Shown: positions 46,375 through 57,322 of the stretch, piece after piece
Layout: each line of letters begins with the position of its first letter
Numbering within the stretch: the stretch's first letter is position 1
Source of the DNA: Aspergillus flavus
Lineage: Eukaryota; Ascomycota; Eurotiomycetes; Eurotiales; Aspergillaceae
Assembly (NCBI RefSeq): GCF_009017415.1
Contig: NC_092408.1
Span: forward strand, 3,596,001-3,660,000
Direction of reading: 5' to 3'
Length of the DNA: 64,000 nt
Translations under genes and position numbers: made by a program
The notes under the pieces: model-generated
What the model saw: only the letters and a program-made list of their open reading frames with translations
Database searches by the model: none
Told to the model about the DNA's origin: nothing

Positions 46375-47543
46375 ATGGCTCGTCTGAGCTACCTGCTCGT
46401 GAGCTGCCTTAGCGTCGTGAGCGCTGCTTCCGCAGTCGTCGATCTAGTCCCCAAGAACTTCGACAATGTCGTGCTCAAGTCCGGCAAGCCCGCCCTCGTT
46501 GAATTCTTCGCCCCCTGGTGCGGTCACTGCAAGAACCTGGCGCCTGTGTACGAGGAGCTTGGACAAGCTTTCGCTCACGCCGAAGACAAAGTTACCATCG
46601 GCAAGGTTGATGCTGACGAGCACCGCGATCTCGGCAAGAAGTTCGGTATCCAGGGATTCCCTACTTTGAAATGGTTCGATGGCAAGAGTGACAAGCCTGT
46701 GGACTACAATGGCGGTCGTGATCTGGAGAGTCTGTCTAGCTTCGTGTCGGAAAAGACGGGCATCAAGCCTCGTGGCCCCAAGCAGGAGCCCAGCGAGGTT
46801 GAGATGCTGACTGATTCCTCTTTCAAGACTACTATCGGAGGTGACAAGGATGTTCTGGTTGCTTTCACCGCCCCTTGGTGTGGACGTGAGTTTGTCCTTT
46901 CCTTATCCTGGACTATTTATTGGATTTGTCACGGGGTGCTAATTGGCCACCAGACTGCAAGAACCTCGCCCCTACCTGGGAGTCCCTCGCTAAGGACTTC
47001 GTCCTCGAGCCCAACGTTGTGATCGCCAAGGTTGATGCTGAAGCTGAGAACGCCAAAGCCACTGCCCGGGAGCAGGGTGTCACCGGATACCCGACCATCA
47101 AATTCTTCCCCAAGGGCTCCAAGGAGGGTATTGCCTACTCTGGCGCTCGCTCCGAGGAGGCCTTCGTTGAGTTCGTGAACGAGAAGGCTGGCACTCACCG
47201 CGCCGTCGGAGGCGGTCTCGATGACAGAGCTGGCACCATTGCCTCCCTCGACGAGCTGGTCGCCAAGTACACCTCCTCCCAGAACGTTGAGGAGCTCCTC
47301 GGTGAGGTGAAGAAGGCTGCCAAGGGCCTGCAGGACAAGTACGCCCAGTACTATGTTAAGGTTGCCGAGAAGCTCAGCCAGAACAAGGAGTATGCCGACA
47401 AGGAATTCGCTCGTGTGAAGAAGATCATCGCCAAGGGCGGTTCGGCACCGGAGAAGGTCGACGACCTCATCTCCCGTAGCAATGTTCTGCGCCAGTTCCT
47501 GAGTCAGGAGAAGGCCGATATGGACATGAAGGATGAGCTGTAA
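46375..47543 (+). CDS. tigA: Protein disulfide isomerase TigA (P5/Erp38 type)
   Basis: An ER-lumen oxidoreductase that forms and rearranges disulfides in secretory proteins. Two exons (46375-46885, 46954-47543) give 366 residues. A signal peptide is at about 1-18 (LSYLLVSCLSVVSAASA). The first thioredoxin domain has FFAPWCGHCKNLAP at about 43-56. The second has FTAPWCGHCKNLAP, with the intron splitting the His codon of CGHC. The helical C-terminal ERp29c-like domain runs from about 250 (ASLDELVAKYTS) to 355. The protein ends KDEL, the ER retrieval signal. Two thioredoxin domains plus ERp29c is the layout of TigA rather than classical PdiA. Codon use is strongly biased to GCC/AAG/GTC types, fitting high expression. 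Candidate UPR element upstream. Confidence 0.96.
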
Positions 47544-47914
47544 ATGTACAACCTCGTATATGACGTGATGGGGATACACCCGGAGAGCTAGCTATATGTG
47601 ATATGAACGTGCTCTTGGTTATAGAAATTTTGGAATAAGTCCGTCTCTGTAGAACTTCTCTAGAGACAATGAATGAAAACGAAACATTTACACCACGTCA
47701 TGAAATACACCGCATCAATGAAAAATAACCAGATAACATTCTCAGGGTATCGTATGCAATCGTCTAAGAACACGAAGAACAAGGCCCTGCAAAGACGCAA
47801 ACCTCTAATCAAGACGAGAAAACGTAATAAATGCTCAAAGAACCAAACTCCCCATAGAATCAAGACCAAAGCCCCAGTCTAACCCCATCACGCCATCCAC
47901 CTTCGCAATCCCGA
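47544..47914. other. Convergent intergenic region (tigA/HSBP1-like)
   Basis: Short 3' flanks; no gene is supported. Confidence 0.5.
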
Positions 47915-48303
47915 TTACTTGGTCGGACTCCCCGGTCCTGTCGGTGTACTCGGATCCCCAACAGTTGTTAACGAAGCCTCCAACTCATCAAGCCGCCTTG
48001 CCATATCATCCACTACCGCTGTTCGTCAGTCACCTGAACTAACATGTTCTCTTTGGGGGTAAATAGGACAAGACCTACGTTTCCCGAACATCTCCCGCGA
48101 CACATTATCGAATTTATGCTGTAATTGATCGAGGAGGTCATCCACAGCTTGTGCGAGCTGGCCCTGTGCATCGGTAGCCTGGTTGTAGTTTAGTACACAT
48201 ATTGACCGGTAAGATGAGGAGGGGTGAGGGGACGCACCTGTTCGCCAGTGGGGGGAGTAACAGCCTCGGAGGTAGAGACAGATTTATTGTCGTCTTCCGT
48301 CAT
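47915..48303 (-). CDS. HSBP1-like small coiled-coil protein
   Basis: Resembles heat-shock-factor-binding protein 1, a small trimeric coiled-coil protein that binds the HSF trimerisation region. Three exons (48238-48303, 48079-48178, 47915-48012) with introns 48179-48237 and 48013-48078 give 87 residues. After a polar start (MTEDDNKSVSTSEAVTPPTG), the core is DDLLDQLQHKFDNVSREMFG followed by KLDDMARRLDELEASL, which matches the HSBP1 pattern LLxQMQxKFxxMSxxIxxRIDDM. The C-terminus is a short T/P/G tail. All introns have canonical borders, and one lies inside the core helix. It is transcribed divergently from ebp2. Confidence 0.85.
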
Positions 48304-48748
48304 TTTGAGCCGACAAACGAATGATAAGAAAACAAATAAAATGATAATCAAGATTACGTCACAAAGGAAAAAAAAAACAAAAGAGAGACGTCAAATACGA
48401 TCCCAATCAGACCCTGGGCACCAGTATGTATACAGCCAGGAGGCGCAAGTCATCACGGTAAGATGCGCGCATACATACTTACCACATACCATACAAAACC
48501 CAGGATCAACTATTCTCCATCCCCGATAAATAGCCCGTCTAATCCTGACATAGCCTAGTGCATCCTTATCAACGGCTCTAACCGGATCAGGTCTAGTTCA
48601 TATCCCAAAAAAATTCCCGTGGTTGCTACTTTGATCGTCTGGCTCCGACAAGTTCTGGTTTTCGAGTGTTAGGATACCCTTCTTTTTTTGTCTCTCTTCT
48701 CTCTTTTACGTTTCTATATTACGGAACTTTAGGTTCGTCCCAGCGAAA
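48304..48748. promoter_or_regulatory. Divergent promoter of HSBP1-like gene and ebp2
   Basis: 445 bp between divergent start codons. A CT-rich tract (48680-48715) lies just upstream of ebp2. No specific site is asserted. Confidence 0.5.
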
Positions 48749-50028
48749 ATGCCTAAGCGGAGTAAATTGCTTCAGGCCCTGGATGACCACCGCGGTCGCG
48801 ATTATGAGGCTGAGAAGCAGAAGAAGCTAGTTAAGGCGGCGGAGAAGAGGAAGGCTGCTAAGAAGGCTGCTGCTGGGGAGGATGGTGTTCAGGTCAAGGA
48901 TAAGGTGGGTTTATTCTTCTTCTTGGTTCTTGTCTGTTGGTTATATATATTGTTCTCGATTGGCAATTGGTATTAACTGGTTTTGCGATCCAGGCCGAAG
49001 ACCTGAAGTCTAAGAAGCGCGAAGCTGAGGAAGAGGTCGAGGAGGAAGGATCAAGCGACGAGGAGGAGGAAGAGGAAAAGGAAGAGACCTCCGATAAGGA
49101 AGAAGAAGAAGATGACAATGACGAGGAGGAAGAGGAGGAAGAGGAAGAAGAGGAAGAAGACATCCCGCTCTCTGATCTCACGGACGACGAAAGAGAAGAC
49201 GTCGTACCACACCAACGTCTCACGATCAACAACTCCGCCGCCATCAACGCCTCCCTCAAGCGCATCTCCTTCATCACACCTAAGACCCCATTCTCCGAGC
49301 ACAACTCGCTAGTCTCGCAAGAGCCGATCGACGTCCCCGACCCCAACGACGACTTGGCTCGCGAGCTGGCTTTCTACAAGGTTTGCCAGGCGGCTGCGTC
49401 AACGGCTCGTGGACTACTCAAGAAGGAGGGTATCCCGTTCACTCGGCCTGGAGATTACTTTGCTGAGATGGTTAAGACGGATGAGCACATGGGCAAGATC
49501 AAGAAGAAGCTGTATGATGAGGCGGCGGGCAAGAAGGCAGCTGCGGAGGCTCGCAAGCAGCGTGATCTGAAGAAGTTCGGAAAGCAGGTCCAGGTTGCGA
49601 AGTTGCAGCAGCGTGCGAAGGAGAAGCGTGAGACTTTGGAGAAGATCAATGATCTGAAGAAGAGTATGTTTGGTCCCCCGACCTTGTGATACTGGCTTCC
49701 ATGCAATGAGTTTGCTGACAGAATTGTTTGAACAGAGCGCAAGGCCAACCCCTCCGGCCCTACAGATAATGACAACGATATGTTCGACATCGCCATCGAT
49801 AACTCCGAGTCCAAGGGCCGCAAGCGTGGCCGTGAGGATGGTGGCGGTCCCAACCTGAAGCGTCAGAAGAAGAACGAGAAGTACGGCTTCGGCGGCAAGA
49901 AGCGCCACGCCAAGAGCGGTGATGCTATGTCTAGCGGAGACCTGCGCAGTTTCTCAGTGAAGAAGATGAAGGGAGGTGCTAAGAGGCCGGGCAAGAGCAA
50001 GAGAGCTGCCGCCAAGGGACGGATGTGA
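48749..50028 (+). CDS. ebp2: rRNA-processing protein Ebp2
   Basis: A nucleolar factor needed for 27S pre-rRNA processing and 60S assembly (EBNA1-binding protein 2 homologue). Three exons (48749-48904, 48994-49663, 49736-50028) give 372 residues. The N-terminus is basic and coiled (EKQKKLVKAAEKRKAAKK). A long acidic run of Glu/Asp follows (about 60-110). The Ebp2 core starts near LARELAFYKVCQAAASTARG and continues with GIPFTRPGDYFAEMVKTDEH and the helix KKKLYDEAAGKKAAAEARKQ. The last exon is the basic, Gly/Lys-rich C-terminal signature (KRQKKNEKYGFGGKKRHAK). The domain order and length match Ebp2. Confidence 0.95.
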
Positions 50029-50966
50029 TTGACTTCCTTGTTCTTATTCTTATTTTTGCTTGTATGGGATGTAAAAGCTGGCTTTATGGGGTTTCAAAAA
50101 GAATACTGTCGATTATCTCCTAGAGTTCGGATCCAGGACTGTGGAATTATACCGCGGTTTCGGGTCTGCTTTATGTGTATATTGAAATAATATGGATGAC
50201 CTTGTCCACAGCCTGCCTTTTTGTCCTGCTACATTCGGAGAACTTAGGGTTCCGAGTATTTGTTACCATAAGAGATATGCTAACATTGCTGACAAAGAAA
50301 TGCCATACAAACACCTCCGACGGCCCTAGAATTATAGTGACGGCTTAGAATACATAATAAGCCTACCACCAACTCTCCAATAACACTAAAATTACAGTAA
50401 GAGGCTCTATCAAGTCAACCACACCCGATGATGCTCGTTCTTAAAAAGAGTCTCTATTGGTTATGGGCTTACTGGTCCTCGTCAGGCATATTCAGGCACG
50501 TCTACTATAGAATAACCATGTAAGTTGACACTGTATGTTGTTATCAAGATAAGTGTCTAACTGCGCTGGACGATGGCAAATGTCCCACTCGAGGTTTGGT
50601 ATACTTACACTAGGTATGTAGCTGAGAGTGGTTTACTGTCAATATACCATTGGAGGTAATGTGTTCATCTTTATTTGTATGTTCCAAAGCACTCAGTTCA
50701 AGATAATAAGCATGTCTACGCTCTCTACTGATAGTATAAAGTATGTACTCTAACTTGAACTTTATGACTTTGAATTGTATCGGAATACTTCAATTAACTT
50801 GCCTGACCTTCTCATAGTCGCCCTTGGGAGTTCCAGTCTACTGTTCTGGGGCTCGATCTCCTTTGATATTTCTTCCTGCCTATAGCACTAACTAACATGT
50901 GCCTATCTGGTATGTATTATTGTTTATCAAATAACCCTCCTGATAGATATCAAAGTATAGCAACAG

Positions 50967-51420
50967 CTACGCAGACACAACAATGAAAACTGTCTCACTT
51001 GGATGCCGACCCGGGACTTCATAGTATGAGTAAAAGGACCGATTTCGACATGCATCGGTGATGGCGGCAAAGGGACAGTCAATAGATCCAATGTGCCTTC
51101 GGATATTAAACATCTCGCTCGCGATGTACTGGCATACCATCTCTATCACAAACATAAAGTTCGACAGAGCCCCTTGTATCCTATCACCACCGACTAGTAG
51201 AAGGTTCATATCATCTATTAGGCAGTTCCATGATTCACTCCACCCGGACTCTATGACAAGGGACAAAAAGACGATTGTTGTTCGTCCGAAGAAAGAAATC
51301 AGGTTCTTTTCGGGGACATCGATTAGATCCCCACGGCTTTGTCGCTTGAACTTCCTCCACGTCAGGCGTGGAGTGATTTGGTCGTGGTGTAGTTGTCCAT
51401 TACGGTGCTATCATACTATC
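50967..51420 (-). pseudogene. Decayed gene fragment 1, LVIExG-motif family
   Basis: The minus-strand frame contains SLVIESGWSESWNCLIDDMN followed by LLLVGG, a pattern I associate with a large, poorly characterised fungal protein family in which a strand LVIExG is followed by a helix with L..D and then a WL-GG turn. The frame stays open upstream (IDVPEKNLISFFGRTTIVF) but has no acceptable start, and downstream sequence becomes unconserved and stops. Function is unknown. A relation to PD-(D/E)xK nuclease folds is only a guess. Confidence 0.4.
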
Positions 51421-51506
51421 CAAGACATCATGTACGACTTGCCGGGTGTCACCGTTTGTCTACTTATCCTGAGCACCACGTAAAGGTGCAAGTCTCGTCC
51501 AGGTAT

Positions 51507-51725
51507 TGTAGTAGTAGCAGTAGCAGTAGCAGAGTAGCAGTGAAAGCAGTCGCAGTAAGTGTCGTCGTAGCAGCAGTACATAGAAACCGTACAGCTGGAG
51601 AAGATATTTCCCTTAACCTAAAACGCGAAAGCTATTCTCGTCCATTTCTATATTGACTTCTCCTCTTTCGTCGTCATCGTAGTAGTATTGGTCGTAGTAT
51701 TAGTCGTTGTAGTAGTCGTCTTCGT
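51507..51725. repeat. Degenerate GTA/GCA/GTC trinucleotide repeats
   Basis: Two blocks (about 51507-51575 and 51665-51725) of imperfect GTAGTAGCA and GTCGTAGTA units. They lie between the two decayed fragments. Confidence 0.75.
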
Positions 51726-52270
51726 CCAAGTTGTTTTAATGCTGTTCGTCATCGCTTTCAGGATCCAAGTTGATTGGCTCCCCGGCATCTAGATCAATGG
51801 CCTCTATATGAACGATGATAGGGTTCTCCCGACCAAGAGCCCCTATACACTGGCCTCATCTTCCCAAGACCCTGCTTGGACTGTCCAATTTCTGCCAATC
51901 GAATCTGGTATAAAGCACTTCCATAGTGGACTCCAAGGTAAGCAGCCCCTTGCCTATTAAATCCCATGTATACCGCTCTTTGAGATAACTTATTGGGCCA
52001 TCTGCAACTGGCGCACCACTTATCATCCTCCTTCAGCTTCGTGTAAAGTTTTGTAACCCCGATTTCTATCACTAGTGTCGGCCAGTCGTTGTAGTGCTGG
52101 ATGATGGTTCGCGATTGCTCGACGTGAAAGTCCGATTTGACTGTTTTTCTTTCTTGCCTCTAAGTAATTTTTATGTAGTGTTGAGCCCCAAGCTGCGACT
52201 GCCCTGGCTATCAGCGATTGTTTGAGACAGGCACTGTGGAAAAAAAGACCTATGGTGGTTGTAATCGACA
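51725..52270 (-). pseudogene. Decayed gene fragment 2, LVIExG-motif family
   Basis: One minus-strand frame reads FHVEQSRTIIQHYNDWPTLV followed by IEIGVTKLYTKLKEDDKW, and is interrupted by a stop upstream near 52165. Continuing, a shifted frame gives LDSPSRVLGR, a stop, then GALGRENPIIVHIEAIDLDA and the terminal DPESDDEQH before a stop near 51740. Coding-like sequence that changes frame and contains stops indicates a dead gene. The LVIExG strand and L..D helix match fragment 1. No intron solution that restores the frame was found by eye. Confidence 0.42.
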
Positions 52271-52861
52271 TTGATTATATATACTTTTTTGTTCATCTGT
52301 GAAATACCCTAAATCTTTGACTGTGGCCAAAAATTCTGAAATATAGATCACGATATAGAAGTCCACGCCATAGGATGTAGCATACTGCAAAGCATGGTCT
52401 ATAGGACCTGTGATATCACTGTTGTTGGATTTGCTGACGGTTCTGCTTGGAATGGTGCTCAGCTCCTGGCATGATCTTGGTAAGCACCAACAGTGCCCTT
52501 TCTAAAGCCGCCTGGTATATGATGACTGTCAGGGAACTACTGTCTTCCCACGTACGCTGTAAGAACGTATGCAAGGTGAAGACATGGCAACAGTAGGCAG
52601 GAGGAACTGACGGGTGTGCTTGGAAGGATGATTACTAGAGGAACTTTAGGTAGTGAGATGAGTATTTAACTACGAATACTCTGGTGAAGAGGGCATGTAC
52701 ATGATCACTAGTGGAAAAAGGTCAGAAGTGCATGCATATCATTGGGGAATTGTGTAGCCCTACAATCAAAGGGTTGCCCCGTAGTGAATAGGAAGAAAAA
52801 AAAAAGGAATTGCTCATATTGAATGTGGATATTATCAAAATCATAAAGTGCTGCTATGCAG

Positions 52862-54796
52862 CTACGCTCCTATTCCGTTAGTCCCGTTTGTTGTCCCATC
52901 CATGGCTGCAATATCTAAACAGCCCATTCCCCGGATATGATCAAGGAGATTATCGACACGAAACCCTATATTGAGCTGGTGCTCGGAGAGGACTAGGTCC
53001 ATTTTAACCTTGGCATCATCGGCATGCTCTAGTGAATGAACCCGGATCAGTTCCTTGCCGTGCTTTGTATTACTCCTGTGAATAACTTTGTCGCAACCCC
53101 GGGCTTGACAAAACCATGTATCGGATGTTGATTCATTACCGTTAAGGGTGTCTGGCTCCGAGGGTGCCTGGTCACCGATAGAGACCGACGTATTGCGACT
53201 CTGGAGAATTTCCTGTAGCGCGGGTACCTTCTGAAGAGGCGTAGTTTCGGGGTTGGAGAGCATTGAACGAGTTCTGCGTTTCGCCCGCGTAGATAAGGGA
53301 TCGCGGACAAGCTCATGACCGCGAACTTTGCTGGGAGTTTCAAATTCATCCATTGCATCAGGGTTGTCATCTGACAGATATTCATCGTCTGCTGCAGCGG
53401 CACTCCTCGTTCGCTTGCCAATTTTCTTGCTAGCGATCGTGCTTTTAGGGCGCAGCACAGACTTACGGACCCGGCGCCTTCGCGGCCTAGGCTGTTCTTC
53501 TTCATGCTCACTGTCCTCTGGAGAGGACTCAGCTTCGTTGAATAAACGAGGTCGTAGTGGAGTGAACGCTATTTGTTGCACGTCGTGTTTCTTTGCGGCG
53601 GCTTTCAATTCTCGGTATATGACCTTGCGTGACCAATCAAAATTGTAAGTTTTCGCCTCATCCATAAGCTCTATAATTGCATCGGCTTTTGAGGCGATGA
53701 GGTCTTGGGCATAGTCTGCACTATCGATCTCGAAGCGCCCCACTATCGTGGAGGCAACAAGATCAAGATTTAGTTGGCGTTTTGCCAAGTGTCCGGCCTC
53801 CTTTAGGTCAAGGATCACCTGGTAAATGGCCTCTGTTTGCGTTTTAGAGACCGCAGTTGGGTCTGGTTCATGGGTTGCTTCTTCCGGTTCATCGTCGGCT
53901 TTGTCTTCTTCGGGCTCTGATTCGGCCTTCGGTGACTCTAATTCGGCCTTAATCTGTTCATAGTCCTCCTAACCATCAAGTAAGCTACCGTAATTTATAC
54001 TACAGGAAGAGGACAAGTACCGGAAACTTTTCACGGAGGTGCGCAAAAATGTCTGTATCGACCCATTGAATACCCTCCTCGCCCTTCAGCATTCGGGTAA
54101 GTAGAAAGTGATGATGTTTGTAGAAGACTTCGGCCGAATCATCATTGTCCTCACAAATCCCATGCGTATGGCTCACGTACTACCCCAGGGGTTCTACGTC
54201 AGTGACGACACTCCACCACAAGCGCATGGAAAGTGATCCACTAACCTCCTCGCACAAGTATTCAACGCTCGGAGTCCGATTCCTCCGCTTGCTCCGCCGC
54301 CTTTTCTGGTGTCGGTCCGCTAAGAAATATAGTAAATCGATGGCCTCCACCACATCATTGAACATAGGTCGATAACCCCTCGCAGGTGAGATGGAGAACC
54401 AGCCCGCGCGGCCGGCAACCCAGATGCCAACCTCGCCATCATCATGTTGTCCGTAAGCGTAATGCGTAATGTTTTCTAGAACAATTCGTTTCGTAAGGTA
54501 GTCTTGGTCGAGTACTAATGGCAGCGATTGATGCGTTAGAATGAGGGGGACGTGAACTATGGTATGTGAGCCGTTGTAGATCGGTACGCACCGAGGGACT
54601 CCTGCTCCTCCTCCACCTCATCCAAGCACCCGGTTACCTGGACAGGATTGTCCGGGGAGGCCGTGAGGAGGTTCGCATAGCGGGATTTGCCCGGGACCAG
54701 GACTCTGACCTCGGATAGACTGAACTCTTCCCAGTCGTTCTCGTCAGCAAGAGACGGGTCTCTGGCGGCCAGGACACTATCTTCTCGCGATGTCAT
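52862..54796 (-). CDS. RFTS-domain protein with C-terminal zinc finger, Raf2/DIM-7-like candidate
   Basis: Probable chromatin protein. Four exons (54592-54796, 54246-54514, 54021-54179, 52862-53968) give 579 residues. Residues about 20-135 resemble the DNMT1 replication-foci targeting (RFTS) domain: WEEFSLSEVRVLVPGKSRYA, then RIVLENITHYAYGQHDDGEV and IWVAGRAGWFSISPARGYRP. The middle is helical and then Arg/Lys/Ser-rich. At the C-terminus a possible C2H2-like finger has C498, C503, H522 and H526 (C-x4-C-x18-H-x3-H). No methyltransferase domain is present. RFTS plus zinc finger without a methylase is the layout of S. pombe Raf2, a CLRC (Clr4 H3K9 methylation complex) subunit, and the Neurospora counterpart is DIM-7. 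That assignment is inference. Intron 1 is taken as 77 bp because the nearer acceptor would give a 35-bp intron. Confidence 0.8.
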
Positions 54797-55275
54797 GTCT
54801 CCGGAGGCAGCATGATGCCTTGGCCGACATGCAAGAAAGGGTTCACAAAGAGGCTCTTGGAAACCGATACAATGTGGAACGGGATGAAATAAAGCAGAAC
54901 GGGTGATCTTGACAGGCGTTGATGAGATTCCAGAGGGTCTAAAGAGTAGACGATGGTTTTGTATTTATTGGGTCTGGTAATTACCAGGCGGTACCCATTA
55001 TGCACCGGTGAAGAATTCCGTATCTTACGCGGTCCATACGTCAGACTGTAATACGTCTTTAAGCCTTTTGCAAGCGGGCGCAAACCCGCAGCTGTTTTTT
55101 CTTCAGTCGCAGTTTCAAGTTCCGTGCTGTGGTTGTTCAGTTGATAGACTAGAGCTTTCTCTCATTCATAAATATTTAGGGCTGCGGGTCAATTGAGCTG
55201 TTTGTTTCTAGATTTGGTCGCATACAACATCTACTATTTTACTCTTCTTCTCCAATTTCTCCTTCCCCGCGACTG
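54797..55275. promoter_or_regulatory. Divergent promoter of RFTS gene and pus4
   Basis: 479 bp between divergent start codons, with a CT-rich tract just before pus4 (55240-55270). No specific site is asserted. Confidence 0.5.
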
Positions 55276-56635
55276 ATGGGATTCCGCCCGGGCTTTAGGC
55301 TATTTCGAACCACCATGTCCGGAGAAAAGATCTACGAAGGTGTTTTTGGTATGTTCTCCACATCATATTTATTCCACTCAAATTATAGGTATTCTGGCAA
55401 TCAACAGCAGGCTAACAACTACAATAGCCGTCCATAAGCCCCAGGGCGTCACCTCCGCCGATGTCATCCGCACCCTCCAACACCACTTCAACCCTTCTAA
55501 GCTCTTCAAGCCTTGGTTAGAAACCGAGCGCGCTCGCCGAGACCGCGAGAGCAAGAACCAGCGTAGACGGCGCCGCACGCAACGCCTGGATGTTAAAATC
55601 GGCCATGGAGGAACCCTCGACCCACTGGCCACCGGTGTGCTAGTTACCGGAGTCGGAAAAGGCACCAAGCAGCTCAATGACTTCCTGGGATGTACCAAAA
55701 CCTACGAAACAATTGTACTTTTCGGAGCCGAGACAGACACCTACGACCGACTGGGCAAGATCGTCCGACGGGCTCCATATGAGCATGTCACGCGCGAAGT
55801 GGTTGAGAAGGCGCTGGAGCAGTTCCGGGGGAAGATCATGCAACGCCCGCCTATCTTTTCGGCCTTGAAGGTCAAGGGCAAGCCGCTTTATGAATACGCT
55901 CGTGAGGGCAAGGAACCACCAATTGAGATCCAGGAGAGACCCGTCGAGGTGACGGATCTGCGTATTCTCGAGTGGTATGAGCCTGGTACACATGATTTCA
56001 AGGGGCCTGAACAAGAGGCTGCTGCCGAGGAGAAAGCCGTTGCCGAGAAGCTCCTCGCGAAAGAAGATGCTTTACCTATTGCGCCGTCTTCCGAAGCTGC
56101 AGGATCGGCCGAGAAGACAGCAGAGCAGGATACTTCGGCTTCGACAAAACGCAAGACACCACCACCTGCAGATAGTCCCAAGGCAGCTGAAGATACTGCA
56201 CCAGCAGCGGCCGAGGGTGAGAAATCTCCGGCCGCGAAGAAGCAGAAGGCAGCTGAAGGCGAAGCGGTTCCGGCACAGACCGAGCAATCCTCGTCAAATG
56301 CCCCAGAAACGGCAGAAGAGAAATCAGATGCGCTGCCAGAGAAGGCTGAATCTGCCCCTCAACCGCAATCCGCGGCTGTTAAAATCATCATGACCGTTTC
56401 ATCGGGATTCTATGTCCGTTCCTTGGCACATGACCTGGGCAAGGCCGTTGGCAGCTGTGCAATGATGAGTGAACTCATCCGGACCCGCCAGGCAGATTTC
56501 GAACTTGGTGCTGACAAAGTACTTGAGTACCGGGATCTGGAGGCTGGTGAAGAGGTTTGGGGGCCCAAGGTACAGCAGTTCTTGGAACAGTGGGAGAAGA
56601 AAAGGGCGGCTGAGGCGACTGTCGATCAAAATTAA
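55276..56635 (+). CDS. pus4: tRNA pseudouridine-55 synthase Pus4 (TruB family)
   Basis: Converts U55 of tRNA T-arms to pseudouridine. Two exons (55276-55348, 55428-56635) give 426 residues from the first ATG or 413 from the ATG at 55315. The TruB core has VHKPQGVTSADVIRTLQ, then GHGGTLDPLATGVLVTG with the catalytic Asp (residue 76 of the short form), KTYETIVLFGAETDTYD, and RPPIFSALKVKGKPLYEYAR. An Ala/Glu/Lys/Pro-rich insert of about 115 residues separates these from VSSGFYVRSLAHDLGKAVGS, the C-terminal core block. The extra 13 residues of the long form are Arg/Phe-rich and could be a mitochondrial presequence. Confidence 0.94.
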
Positions 56636-57322
56636 CCCTACATTGACCTAAATCTCACTGGCCTCTGCAGGGAAAGGTCGGTGAATCTAATCGCTTGGAT
56701 ACAATATGGGTCTGTGTAATTATGCATATGGGGCGAATAAAATTTAAAAGTCTTGCAAATATATCATATGTCCAAGAATAGCGGCTGAGAAAATGACGAA
56801 TGTATACCCATTTAAGGAAAAGAGACGAGGTGACTTGAACTTTTCAATGCATTGCTGTCAATCCGTTCGCATCGACAGGTATCGAGGCCTGATAGCCTAT
56901 GTAGGTATTCAAATCCAGCAACAAGTCTAGGCGTAGAATGTATCAATCACTCTATCCCAAAGAATTTGAGAGGGGTAAAAAGGAATGAATGAAGATGACA
57001 AGTTAGTTACTGATCCTTCCGATGTCAAACAGCGGTTGGTTCGCCGTTGGGCAATAGGTCTAAATCATAAGATCATGCATCTCATCAAGCAACGATTAAA
57101 AGCCAATAAGGAAAACACGCTCTAAGGTTGAAGCGAAATGTAAGATCTGACTGCTGAGAACTAAGTAGGAACAGCTGGTAAACAAAGGGAAACCGTTTTT
57201 AGAGGGGTATACCGCTGAAAACTCAGATACCAAAAGGAAAAAAGACAAAAAGACGGACGAAGATGCCAAGACAGGATGCATTTGTATACAGCTTGAAAAT
57301 GAATGTAAGGGTGGTTGAAGAT
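56636..57322. other. Convergent intergenic region (pus4/ADF-H gene)
   Basis: AT-rich 3' flanks; no supported gene. Confidence 0.5.

Larger units (their letters stand above)
50029..52861. other. Convergent interval of 2.8 kb with gene remnants
   Basis: AT-rich and repeat-bearing. No intact gene is seen, but it carries two minus-strand remnants of one protein family (listed separately) and degenerate GTA/GTC/GCA trinucleotide stretches. Confidence 0.6.

Noticed and set aside
54557..54591. 35-bp first intron in the RFTS gene
   Set aside because: Too short for a fungal spliceosomal intron; the 77-bp alternative (54515-54591) has a branch-like CTAAC and gives a better-fitting protein.
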